A DNA stretch of 64,000 nt, taken from the NCBI GenBank assembly GCA_964609385.1, contig CAZSSM010000002.1:1-64000 (forward strand), given 5' to 3'. A program made the translations under genes and the position numbers. Source of the stretch: CAZSSM01 sp964609385 (GTDB taxonomy: Bacteria; Planctomycetota; Planctomycetia; Isosphaerales; Isosphaeraceae). Position 1 is the first letter of the stretch. Every line of letters starts with the position of its first letter. Below, piece after piece: positions 18,325 through 25,996 of the stretch. The notes beneath the pieces were generated by a model that made no database searches, had not been told where the DNA came from, and saw only the letters and a program-made list of their open reading frames with translations.

Positions 18325-18983
18325 CCGATGCGCTCCGAGGGCTCCGACCCACGCCGGTCCGCCTGGACCGCGACCGGATCCTCTTCGAGGCCGGCCGCGC
18401 CGCCGGACTCGCCGAGCGTCGCGCCAACGGCCCGCGGCTCTGGCCCGCTCTGACCGCCGCGCTGGCCCTCATCGCGATCGGCGAGGCCGTCGTCCTCACA
18501 CAACGCATCGAATTCCATGGGAATCTCGATCAGACGGAGATGACTGGGGAGCCGCAACAAGCGGGTCGAGAACCTGACATCGAGACAAACAGCAGAACGG
18601 AGACGAATCTGGTCGGTATCGATGAGGCATCCCCCGATCCTCGTCAGTCACTTGAGAACGATCCGGTGCCTCCGCTCGCGGAGGTCATCGTCTTTCATGA
18701 CCGCGGCTCTGACGCGACCGGGCTCGCCGATCGTGCGCGGAACGCTCCCTGGCCGTTGTTGAGCGAAACGCGATCTGACAGCGAGGACGCCGACGCATGG
18801 CGACCGGCCGACCTGCGACGGCTCATCGCGCGTCAAGGTCTGGATGCCCTGCCTGAGACCGGGTCGAGCATCCTATCCACGACCCCCCTGGCCCGCGATG
18901 GGGCCGCGTCCCCCACCGTCTCAACGCTGATGCGTGCTGAGATCATCCGTTTCCGAAACCAATTTGAGGGAGAATCGTTGTGA
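18240..18983 (+). CDS. Single-pass membrane protein, putative anti-sigma partner
   Basis: A 247-aa protein beginning at the ATG inside the 3' end of the sigma gene (85-nt overlap, different frame), so it is probably translationally coupled. An N-terminal cytoplasmic part of about 65 residues (VDDVLGRLDDVPETDPLTDALRGLRPTPVRLDRDRILFEAG) precedes one membrane helix (LWPALTAALALIAIGEAVVL, about 68-87). The outer domain of about 155 residues has low complexity early and ends RAEIIRFRNQF. This topology and position match anti-sigma factors, but no zinc-binding H-x3-C-x2-C motif is present, so the role is inferred from context. The next gene overlaps its stop by 4 nt. Confidence 0.65.
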   Translation: MSRPRDPNDRHVDDVLGRLDDVPETDPLTDALRGLRPTPVRLDRDRILFEAGRAAGLAERRANGPRLWPALTAALALIAIGEAVVLTQRIEFHGNLDQTEMTGEPQQAGREPDIETNSRTETNLVGIDEASPDPRQSLENDPVPPLAEVIVFHDRGSDATGLADRARNAPWPLLSETRSDSEDADAWRPADLRRLIARQGLDALPETGSSILSTTPLARDGAASPTVSTLMRAEIIRFRNQFEGESL

Positions 18984-20476
18984 TTTCTCGATGGCTTATG
19001 GCTTCGATCCTATTGGTGACCCTGGCCATGACTCCGGCCTGGTCCCAGACTGTCGAAGAGTTCGATCGAACGACCGTGGTGATCCACCTTGCGCCGGCCC
19101 CGCGACCGGCCTTGAAGTACCGGATCCTGCCCGAACGCGATCAGTTGGTGCCCGGCAACGCGGCCCTCTTCTATCACCGAGCGCTTGGGTTCCTCTACCA
19201 GAACCGTCGGGTCGAACTGGAACAGGCGGTTCAAGAGAAAGGCGACATGTCCCAGTCGTCGGCCGATCGCGTCTCGGACTGGCTCGAGATGCCGCTCGAC
19301 GAGTTTCCGGTCGAGGAGGCGCGGACGTTGCTTGAGAGCAACTACCAGCGAATCCTCAACGAGGTCGAACTGGGGGCGTTCCGTGAGTCCTGCGATTGGG
19401 GACTGGACAACCGCCCAGAGGGCTACGACCTCCTCCTCACAGAGATGCAGGAGTCACGCGAGCTGGCCCGTCTGGTGGCGCTGCGGGCGCGGGTGGCGAT
19501 CGCCGACGGTGAGGTCGATGTGGCCTGGCATTGGATCCAGGTCGGGTTCGCCTTGAGCCGTCATGTCGCCGAGGGCCCGTCGCTCATTCAAGGGCTCATC
19601 GGTCAGGCCGAAAGCGGCCTGGTCCGGACCATCTTGGTCGACCTCATCGGCCACCCTGACGCCCCGAACTTGTATTGGGCGCTGGCCAACCGACCGCGGC
19701 CGTTCATCGACCTGACCGCCACGCTCGAGACCGACCTCATGTTCCTCAGACAGACCATCCCCAGCCTCGAAGACCTCGATGGTGAACCATGGGGACTGGC
19801 CAAGGCTCGCCAATTCCGCGAGGAACTGCTCGACGCACTCGGACTCGTTGACATACAACTGCGCGTTTCCTCACCGCGTTGGGCCGCATCCCTCGCGCTA
19901 GCCGGGTTAGTGGCCCAGGCCTACCCAACCGCCCGTGCCGAACTGATCGAACAAGGGATGGATCCCGAGCGGGTCAAGGCCATGCCGGCCATCCAGGTGG
20001 TTGGTCTGCAAACCTACCAGGAGTTCGAGGCCATCAACGACGATGCGTTGAAATATACGAAACTACCCTACTGGCAAGCTGTCGAATTGATCGAGCGAGC
20101 CGAGCAACGCTCCAAGGACCAGCGCAGCGGCCGATCGCACAATCTGTTGATGAGGCTCTTCCTGGGAGTGGCGGTATCGGCGTCCAACGTGGTCCGCAGC
20201 GAAGGACGCTACGAACAGTACACCGACCTGATCCAGACGATCGAGGCCATCCGTCTCTACGCGGACGCGCATGACGGTCGACTTCCTGAGAGCCTCAACG
20301 ATCTCGTTGAGACGCCCGCGCCGATCAACCCGTCCACCGGCCAACCCTTCACCTATCGCCTCAGCGAGGATGGCCGGACCGCCTCGCTCGAGGGGAACAC
20401 CCCCGGACTCTCCAACCAATACACCACGGCGTACACGCTTCGTCTATCCGATGATGTGAACACTTACGAGAATTAA
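18980..20476 (+). CDS. Hypothetical secreted protein of an ECF operon
   Basis: A 498-aa protein. The GTG overlaps the preceding stop (GTGA), so it is coupled to the putative anti-sigma gene. The signal peptide is clear: ISRWLMASILLVTLAMTPAWSQ, with cleavage likely after AWS. The mature region is largely helical (LARLVALRARVAIADGEVDVAWHWIQVGFALSRHVAEG), reminiscent of planctomycete secreted proteins of unknown function. Its C-terminal stretch (IEAIRLYADAHDGRLPESLNDLVETPAPINPSTGQPFTY) resembles the C-terminal pilin-like pattern in which a short A-x-H-x-G-x-L-P motif precedes a Pro-rich end. No enzyme motif is recognised. It ends 19 bp before the DUF1559 gene. Confidence 0.75.
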   Translation: MISRWLMASILLVTLAMTPAWSQTVEEFDRTTVVIHLAPAPRPALKYRILPERDQLVPGNAALFYHRALGFLYQNRRVELEQAVQEKGDMSQSSADRVSDWLEMPLDEFPVEEARTLLESNYQRILNEVELGAFRESCDWGLDNRPEGYDLLLTEMQESRELARLVALRARVAIADGEVDVAWHWIQVGFALSRHVAEGPSLIQGLIGQAESGLVRTILVDLIGHPDAPNLYWALANRPRPFIDLTATLETDLMFLRQTIPSLEDLDGEPWGLAKARQFREELLDALGLVDIQLRVSSPRWAASLALAGLVAQAYPTARAELIEQGMDPERVKAMPAIQVVGLQTYQEFEAINDDALKYTKLPYWQAVELIERAEQRSKDQRSGRSHNLLMRLFLGVAVSASNVVRSEGRYEQYTDLIQTIEAIRLYADAHDGRLPESLNDLVETPAPINPSTGQPFTYRLSEDGRTASLEGNTPGLSNQYTTAYTLRLSDDVNTYEN

Positions 20477-20495
20477 TTTTCGAGGATTTTTGAAG

Positions 20496-22049
20496 ATGTT
20501 TTGTTCATTCTCAACGATCGTTTTGCTCGCCGCATTAGCATTCTCTCCGGGCTTGGCCCCCGCCCCGCCCGAGGCCGAGGCGATCACCCCGTTCCTTGGT
20601 GAGGACGACTCTCTCGTCGTGGTGATCGATCTGGAATCGATCGATCCGGCGTCCCTCTTCGGCGAGAACGTTGGTATACCATCGGTCCGAGGGGCCATCG
20701 CCCCGCTGGTCGGTTGGCGCGACGCGCTGGTCGATGCCGGCGCCGATCGACTCTATGTCGTGGCGAACCTGCTGGACATGGTCGACGCACTGTTCGTGGT
20801 GGTCACGACGCGAGAGGGCGCTGACGCGAAGGAGATCGGCGATATCCTCTGCGGCACAGCCGCTCCGGTCCCGTTCTCCTGGCCGACCTGCGCCCAGGTT
20901 CATGGCGCCGTCTTCGCCGGCACCCGCGACGCCCTGGAGCGGGTCCGACGTCCCGCCGCCCATCGGCCTAACATTCTTGAAGCCTTGTCGCTCGGCGACG
21001 ACAAACCGATGGCCCGGCTTGTCTTCGCGCTCAGCGCCCTCCAACGTCGGGTCGTCGGCGAATTGGTTGACGAATGGCCTGCCGAAATCGGTGGCGGCTC
21101 CACCGCTCCTTTCTTTCAGGACACGCCCTGGGTCGCCCTGACCCTGACGTCCGAAGCCGAGGGCCGGGCCACGCTGCGTTTCGACCTGCGATCGCGCACT
21201 CCGGAATCGGCCCGCGCGGTGGCCGATCTGGTCGATCGGGCCGTCGCGTTTTTCCTTGAGGCTTCCGGTGACGGACTGCCCGCGCCGCTCCGCCAACAGA
21301 TTCGCGACCAAGTCCGCGCTGAGGTCCAGGGCGACCAGCTCCGGCTCGACGTCGATGCGCCGATCCTGACCGGCATGCTCATGCCCGCAGCCTTGTCGGC
21401 CGACGAGGCCGCACGTCGGCAGCAGAGCATGAACAACCTTAAGCAGATCGGCCTTGCTTTCCACAACGACGCCTCCCGGAACCGGCGCCGGGGCCAGGCC
21501 GGTTCCTATGCGTTTACGCCCGCCTATTCGAGTGATGAGGCGAAGCGTCCCCTCCTGAGCTGGCGGGTCCACCTCTTGCCCTACATTGAACAGAAGGAGC
21601 TGTACGATCGGTTTCACCTCGACGAGCCTTGGGACAGCCCGCATAACCGGACGCTCATCGCCGAGATGCCCGAGACCTACGCCTCGCCCTTGGCCCCTGT
21701 GGGACTAGCTGCCCAGGGGAAAACGACCTACGTCGTGCCTCGTGGGCCGTCGACGACCCTGTCGGGGACCGAGCGGACGCCGATCAATTCGATCAGCGAT
21801 GGGACCAGCAATACGATCCTGGCCCTGGAAGTCCCCGCCGACCGCGCCGTCGTCTGGACCCAACCGGCTGACTGGGAGATCGGCGAGGAGCCGAGCCCCG
21901 CGATCCTCGCCGAGGGTTTGCGAACCGGCGCCCCGGTCCTCTTCGTTGACGGAGCGGTTCGGTATCTCCTCTCGACGATCGATCCGGCCGTCTTCCGCGC
22001 CCTGCTGACCAAGGACGGCGGAGAAAAAATCAACGCCGGCTCCTTCTAA
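20496..22049 (+). CDS. Secreted DUF1559-type protein with N-terminal sensor-like half
   Basis: A 517-aa protein. The ATG at 20496 is preferred (AGGA 9 nt upstream). The signal peptide is FSTIVLLAALAFSPGLAPAPPEAEA. Residues about 30-300 form an uncharacterised domain (FLGEDDSLVVVIDLESIDPAS, FAGTRDALERVRR, APFFQDTPWVALTLTSEAEGRATLRFDL). Residues about 305-515 carry the planctomycete DUF1559 signature: MNNLKQIGLAFHN, then LLSWRVHLLPYIEQKELYDRFHLDEPWDSPHN, and TSNTILALEVP, VLFVDGAVRYL. Unusually for this family there is no N-terminal pilin-type methylation motif; the DUF1559 part comes after a separate exported domain. The first half appears related to the outer domain of the M56 protease at 60960-63185. 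It is the last gene of the ECF operon and is followed by a strong hairpin at 22159. Confidence 0.85.
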   Translation: MFCSFSTIVLLAALAFSPGLAPAPPEAEAITPFLGEDDSLVVVIDLESIDPASLFGENVGIPSVRGAIAPLVGWRDALVDAGADRLYVVANLLDMVDALFVVVTTREGADAKEIGDILCGTAAPVPFSWPTCAQVHGAVFAGTRDALERVRRPAAHRPNILEALSLGDDKPMARLVFALSALQRRVVGELVDEWPAEIGGGSTAPFFQDTPWVALTLTSEAEGRATLRFDLRSRTPESARAVADLVDRAVAFFLEASGDGLPAPLRQQIRDQVRAEVQGDQLRLDVDAPILTGMLMPAALSADEAARRQQSMNNLKQIGLAFHNDASRNRRRGQAGSYAFTPAYSSDEAKRPLLSWRVHLLPYIEQKELYDRFHLDEPWDSPHNRTLIAEMPETYASPLAPVGLAAQGKTTYVVPRGPSTTLSGTERTPINSISDGTSNTILALEVPADRAVVWTQPADWEIGEEPSPAILAEGLRTGAPVLFVDGAVRYLLSTIDPAVFRALLTKDGGEKINAGSF

Positions 22050-22158
22050 AGGAGATGGAGCACTTCCAAAAATGATATGCTTTATTGTACCGATGTTATT
22101 AAAAAATTTGTTTGTAAAATTGAATGAATGGTCAAAAAACCCTTTATGATATAGATTC

Positions 22159-22214
22159 AAGGCTCGGACCGTGCGTTGGAGGGCAGCGACTCCTCCACGG
22201 TGGTCCGAGCCTTT
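22159..22214 (+). terminator. Hairpin with T-rich tail downstream of the DUF1559 gene
   Basis: A perfect 12-bp stem AAGGCTCGGACC / GGTCCGAGCCTT with an inner GGAGG/CCTCC pairing is followed by TGTTCTTTTTC. It is probably a rho-independent terminator for the ECF operon. Related hairpins lie at 23616-23663 and 24562-24609 after each Uma2 copy. Confidence 0.65.
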
Positions 22215-22310
22215 GTTCTTTTTCTGATATTCAGTCGACTCGAGAGTGCGGACCGACGCAAAATACTCCAAGTCCCCGCCCTAGCTACACCCGATCGAAG
22301 AGGAACCGCT

Positions 22311-22375
22311 CCGTCGCTCTTCCGCGCCCTGCTGATCAAGGACCGTGGCGAAATCAGCGGACTTGGGGCTTTCGA
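22311..22375 (+). pseudogene. Relic of the 3' end of the DUF1559 gene
   Basis: TCTTCCGCGCCCTGCTGA, then TCAAGGACC, repeats the coding end of the DUF1559 gene (about 21989-22040). Translated, it gives LFRALLIKDRGEISGLGAF against VFRALLTKDGGEKINAGSF. A duplicated and diverged tail, now 270 bp downstream, lies between the hairpin and the first Uma2 gene. Confidence 0.55.
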
Positions 22376-22527
22376 AACGATGATTCTAGCCATCATGCCG
22401 ATCCCTGCTGTCGGTAAGACCCTTTCCAGGGCCGGAGTACGCTCGGTCTCGACAGCGAATGGATCGGGAAGATCTGGAGATCCGACCAACAACCCACTCC
22501 AAGTCCCGACATCCTAAGGAGAAGCTT

Positions 22528-23581
22528 GTGAGTACGTCTACCGGATCGACGAATGCTTCTGCTGAGGTCATCTATCCCGATCGCGATGGACAGCCGATGG
22601 CCGAAAACACCCTCCAGTTTCAGTGGATCGTCACCATCAAGGAAGGGCTCGAGGCCTTCTTCCGCGATCGCAGCGACGTTTTCGTCGCGGGCGACCTGCT
22701 TTGGTATCCGGTGGAGGGCCAACCCGAGATCCGTCGGGCCCCCGATGCCCTGGTGGTCTTTGGCCGTCCCAAGGGATTCCGGGGCTCTTACATCCAACAT
22801 TTAGAAGATGGGATCGCCCCCCAGGTGGTCTTCGAAGTCCTCTCACCGGGCAACAGTGACTTGGAGATGGCTGAGAAGCGGTCCTTCTACGAGACGTATG
22901 GGGTGGAGGAGTACTACCAGTACGATCCCGAACCGGCGTCGGCCAACCTGCAGGGTTGGATTCGTCAGGGCGACGGTTTGGTGCTGATCGAGGCGATTCA
23001 AGGTTGGCAAAGCCCGCGTTTGGGATTGCGGTTCGCTTTGGCCGGCAGCGATTTGATGTTGGAGCGTCCCGATGGGACGGTTTTCGAGTCGGTCCAGCAA
23101 TGGGATCTGGATCGCATGGAGCAACGCCAACGTGCCGAAGAGGCCGAGCAACGGATTGAGCAAGAGCAACGCCNNNNNNNNNNNNNNNNNNNNNNNNNNN
23201 NNNNNNNNNNNNNNNNNNNNNNNNNNNNNNNNNNNNNNNNNNNNNNNNNNNNNNNNNNNNNNNNNNNNNNNNNAGCAACGCCAACGTGCCGAAGAGGCCG
23301 AGCAACGGATTGAGCAAGAGCAACGCCAACGTGCCGAAGAGGCCGAGCAACGGATTGAGCAAGAGCAACGCCAGACCGTACAAGAGCGAGCGCGCGCCGA
23401 GCAGGCCGACCAGCGGGCCGAACAAGAGCGACGGATCGCTGAGCAGGAGCGAAAGCGCGCCGATCAAGCCGATCAACGGGCCGATCAAGCCGATCAACGG
23501 GCCGAGCAGGAGCGTGAGCGGGCCGACCGATTGGCCGCGCAGCTTCGTCAATTGGGCATCGACCCCGACATGCTGCGGTGA
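22528..23581 (+). CDS. Uma2 family endonuclease with coiled-coil tail, copy 1 (contains assembly gap)
   Basis: The GTG start has AAGGAG 7 nt upstream. The Uma2 domain (PD-(D/E)XK fold) spans about residues 20-185: the catalytic candidates are Asp in RRAPDALVVFG, Glu in VVFEVLSPG and Lys/Arg in EMAEKRSFYETYGVEEYY. The tail is a highly charged coiled coil made of 15-residue units QRQRAEEAEQRIEQE followed by ADQADQRAEQERE units and ends in LGIDPDMLR. A run of 100 N (23174-23273) lies inside the 15-residue repeat array. The frame before and after the gap differs, so the true gap length is not 100 and the full length is unknown. Uma2 proteins are abundant in planctomycetes and cyanobacteria and their function is poorly known. 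Confidence 0.85.
23174..23273. other. 100-N assembly gap inside a 45-bp tandem repeat
   Basis: The flanking sequence is made of 45-bp units beginning CAACGCCAACGTGCCGAAGA. One unit lies before and two after the gap, so the gap is most likely a collapsed or unresolved tandem array. The round length is a placeholder. Confidence 0.9.
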
Positions 23582-23615
23582 GTCGCTTCCGCCAGGCATC
23601 GTTCGGAAACCGGGT

Positions 23616-23663
23616 GGCTCGGACTGTTGTCGGGGGAGACGCTCTTCTACAATGGTCCGAGCC
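23616..23663. repeat. Hairpin element after Uma2 copy 1
   Basis: GGCTCGGAC ... GGTCCGAGCC with a loop of about 30 nt. It has the same outer stem as the element at 22159-22213, and near-identical loop sequence to the one at 24562-24609. It could act as a terminator for the Uma2 gene. Confidence 0.6.
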
Positions 23664-23777
23664 CGTATTTGGGCCGTTGGCGTTATTATGCTCGGTCTCG
23701 ACAGCGAAGGGATTGGGGAGATCTGGAGATCCGACCACCAACCCACACCCAGATTCTGGCATCGTAAGGAGAAGCTT

Positions 23778-24527
23778 GTGAGCACGTCCACCGGACAGAC
23801 GAAGGCTTCTGCTGAGGTGATCTATCTCGATAGCGACGGACAGCCGATGGCCGAAAACACCCTCCAGTTTCAGTGGATCGTCACCATCAAGGAAGGGCTC
23901 GAGGCCTTCTTCCGCGATCGCAGCGACGTTTTCGTCGCGGGCGACCTGCTTTGGTATCCGGTGGAGGGCCAACCCGAGATCCGTCGGGCCCCCGATGCCC
24001 TGGTGGTCTTTGGCCGTCCCAAGGGATTCCGGGGCTCTTACATCCAACATTTAGAAGATGGGATCGCCCCCCAGGTGGTCTTCGAAGTCCTCTCACCGGG
24101 CAACAGTGACTTGGAGATGGCTGAGAAGCGGTCCTTCTACGAGACGTATGGGGTGGAGGAGTACTACCAGTACGATCCCGAACCGGCGTCGGCCAACCTG
24201 CAGGGTTGGATTCGTCAGGGCGACGGTTTGGTGCTGATCGAGGCGATTCAAGGTTGGCAAAGCCCGCGTTTGGGATTGCGGTTCGCTTTGGCCGGCAGCG
24301 ATTTGATGTTGGAGCGTCCCGATGGGACGGTTTTCGAGTCGGTCCAGCAATGGGATCTGGATCGCATGGAGCAACGCCAACGGGCTGAAGAGGCCGAGCA
24401 ACGGATTGAACAAGAGCGAGCACGGGCCGATCAAGCCGATCAACGGGCCGAGCAGGAGCGTGAGCGGGCCGACCGATTGGCCGCGCAGCTTCGTCAATTG
24501 GGCATCGACCCCGACATGCTGCGGTGA
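23778..24527 (+). CDS. Uma2 family endonuclease with coiled-coil tail, copy 2
   Basis: A 249-aa protein. The GTG start and AAGGAG box match copy 1. From about 23839 to 24380 the DNA looks identical to 22589-23130 of copy 1, while the first 20 codons and the leader differ, a pattern of recent duplication or gene conversion. The same PD-(D/E)XK residues are present (PDALVVFG, FEVLSPG, EKRSFYETYG). The coiled-coil tail is shorter: one RAEEAEQRIEQE unit and one RADQADQRAEQERE unit before the shared end LRQLGIDPDMLR. This gives a usable estimate of the ancestral tail, with copy 1 having expanded. Confidence 0.88.
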   Translation: MSTSTGQTKASAEVIYLDSDGQPMAENTLQFQWIVTIKEGLEAFFRDRSDVFVAGDLLWYPVEGQPEIRRAPDALVVFGRPKGFRGSYIQHLEDGIAPQVVFEVLSPGNSDLEMAEKRSFYETYGVEEYYQYDPEPASANLQGWIRQGDGLVLIEAIQGWQSPRLGLRFALAGSDLMLERPDGTVFESVQQWDLDRMEQRQRAEEAEQRIEQERARADQADQRAEQERERADRLAAQLRQLGIDPDMLR

Positions 24528-24561
24528 GTCGCTTCCGCCAGGCATCGTTCGGAAACTGAGT

Positions 24562-24609
24562 GACTCGGACTGTTGTCGGGGGAGGCACCCTTCTACAATG
24601 GTCCGAGCC
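24562..24609. repeat. Hairpin element after Uma2 copy 2
   Basis: GACTCGGAC ... GGTCCGAGCC, the third member of the hairpin family. The loop matches the element at 23616-23663 closely. It lies between Uma2 copy 2 and the cyclase-fold gene. Confidence 0.6.
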
Positions 24610-24704
24610 CATATTTGGGCAGTCGGCGTTGGCCTCATGCTCGGGGTCGACGTTGCGGACGACGGGCGAACCACCCGCTTTTGATCGATCGAGGAGAGGA
24701 CCGA

Positions 24705-25895
24705 ATGCGAGAACAACGGGGACGACGGACGCGTCGCGAAGTGTTGGGCCTGGGCATTGGAGCCGGCTTGGCGCTGGGGCTGACTGGGTCGGCTGGTCGG
24801 GGTTGGGCCGGACCGGTCTCACAAGATCAAGACGTGGCCGATCCGAAGGCCCTCCGCGAACGCGTCATCGATATGGCCTCGCGGGGGATCCGGTTCCTCC
24901 GGGCGCGTCAGGAACAGGCCACTGGCGGTTGGTCGACGCCGGCCGGTCCGGGCATCTCCGCGATCGCCCTGGCCGGCGCCTTGCGCTCCCAGCGGGTCGC
25001 GCCCAGCGACGCGATGGTCGCCCGCGCCCTGGAGTATATGGACCAGTTCCGACGTCCCGAGGGTGGATTCGACGCCGAGATCCGTACCAACTACGTCTCC
25101 TCGATCATGCTGATGGCCTATACCGAGGCCAACGAAGTCTTCGGCGACGGCCGCTACGACGGCCTGATCGCCGGCACTCAGGGGTTCCTCCGCGGCTTGC
25201 AGTGGGACGAGGGCGAGGAGAAGACGCCCGAAGATGTCTTCTACGGCGGCGCCGGCTATGGCTCGCGGAGCCGACCGGACCTGTCCAACACCTCCTTCTT
25301 CATCGAGGCGTTGCGCGACAGCGGTGTCCCCGAGGACGACCCCGCGCTCCAGAAGGCCCTGATCTTCGTCTCGAGGACCCAGAACCTCGACAGCGAGTTC
25401 AATGACCAGCCCTGGGCCGAGAAGGTCAACGACGGCGGATTCGCCTACACGCCCGCCTTGGGTGGGTCGAGCCAGGCCGGCACGACGGCCAACGGCGGGC
25501 TCCGCTCCTACGGGAGCATGACCTACGCCGGGTTCAAGAGTATGATCTACGCCGGGCTCACCGAGGACGATCCGCGCTACCAGGCCGCCCTCCGGTTTCT
25601 CCAGGCCAACTACTCAGTCGACGAGAACCCCGGGCTCGGCCAGCAGGGCCTGTTCTACTACTATCAGGTGATGGCCAAGGCCCTGGCCGTCTATGGGAAG
25701 CCGACCCTGACCGACGAGAACGGCGTGGCCCACGACTGGCGCTCCGAGCTGATCGAGGCCCTGGCCGAACGACAAGCCGAGGACGGTAGCTGGATCAACC
25801 CGGCCGACCGTTGGCTGGAAGGCAACCCCGACCTGGTCACCGGATATGTCCTGCTGGCCCTCGGCGCGATCCGCAAGGCCCTGCCGACCGCCTGA
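24705..25895 (+). CDS. Tat-exported prenyltransferase/squalene-oxidase-repeat (terpenoid-cyclase fold) protein
   Basis: A 396-aa protein. The ATG at 24705 is chosen because GAGGAGAGG precedes it and a Tat signal follows (RRTRREVLGLGIGAGLALGL, with AGPVS after it). The mature protein has alpha/alpha-barrel repeats: GIRFLRARQEQATGGWSTPAGPGISAIALAGAL, LEYMDQFRRPEGGFD, SMTYAGFKSMIYAGLTEDDPRYQAALRFLQANYS, LAERQAEDGSWINP. These are the QW-like repeats of the squalene-hopene cyclase/prenyltransferase-beta fold. It is far shorter than real squalene-hopene cyclases and the DxDD catalytic motif is not seen, so it is more likely a binding or structural member. Such exported proteins are common in planctomycetes. 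Confidence 0.82.
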   Translation: MREQRGRRTRREVLGLGIGAGLALGLTGSAGRGWAGPVSQDQDVADPKALRERVIDMASRGIRFLRARQEQATGGWSTPAGPGISAIALAGALRSQRVAPSDAMVARALEYMDQFRRPEGGFDAEIRTNYVSSIMLMAYTEANEVFGDGRYDGLIAGTQGFLRGLQWDEGEEKTPEDVFYGGAGYGSRSRPDLSNTSFFIEALRDSGVPEDDPALQKALIFVSRTQNLDSEFNDQPWAEKVNDGGFAYTPALGGSSQAGTTANGGLRSYGSMTYAGFKSMIYAGLTEDDPRYQAALRFLQANYSVDENPGLGQQGLFYYYQVMAKALAVYGKPTLTDENGVAHDWRSELIEALAERQAEDGSWINPADRWLEGNPDLVTGYVLLALGAIRKALPTA

Positions 25896-25936
25896 GTCGG
25901 TCGCGTCACCATCGACATCGATCCTCAACGAAGCTC

Positions 25937-25966
25937 GGCGCACCGGTTCGATCGTTTCGGTGCGCC
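25937..25966. terminator. Hairpin between convergent genes
   Basis: A perfect inverted repeat GGCGCACCG / CGGTGCGCC with a 12-nt loop, placed midway between the cyclase-fold gene (ends 25895) and the convergent gene ending at 25997. It could serve as a bidirectional terminator. There is no long T-run. Confidence 0.55.
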
Positions 25967-25996
25967 CGGTCCAATCGCCGGGCATCGCGGCTCATT

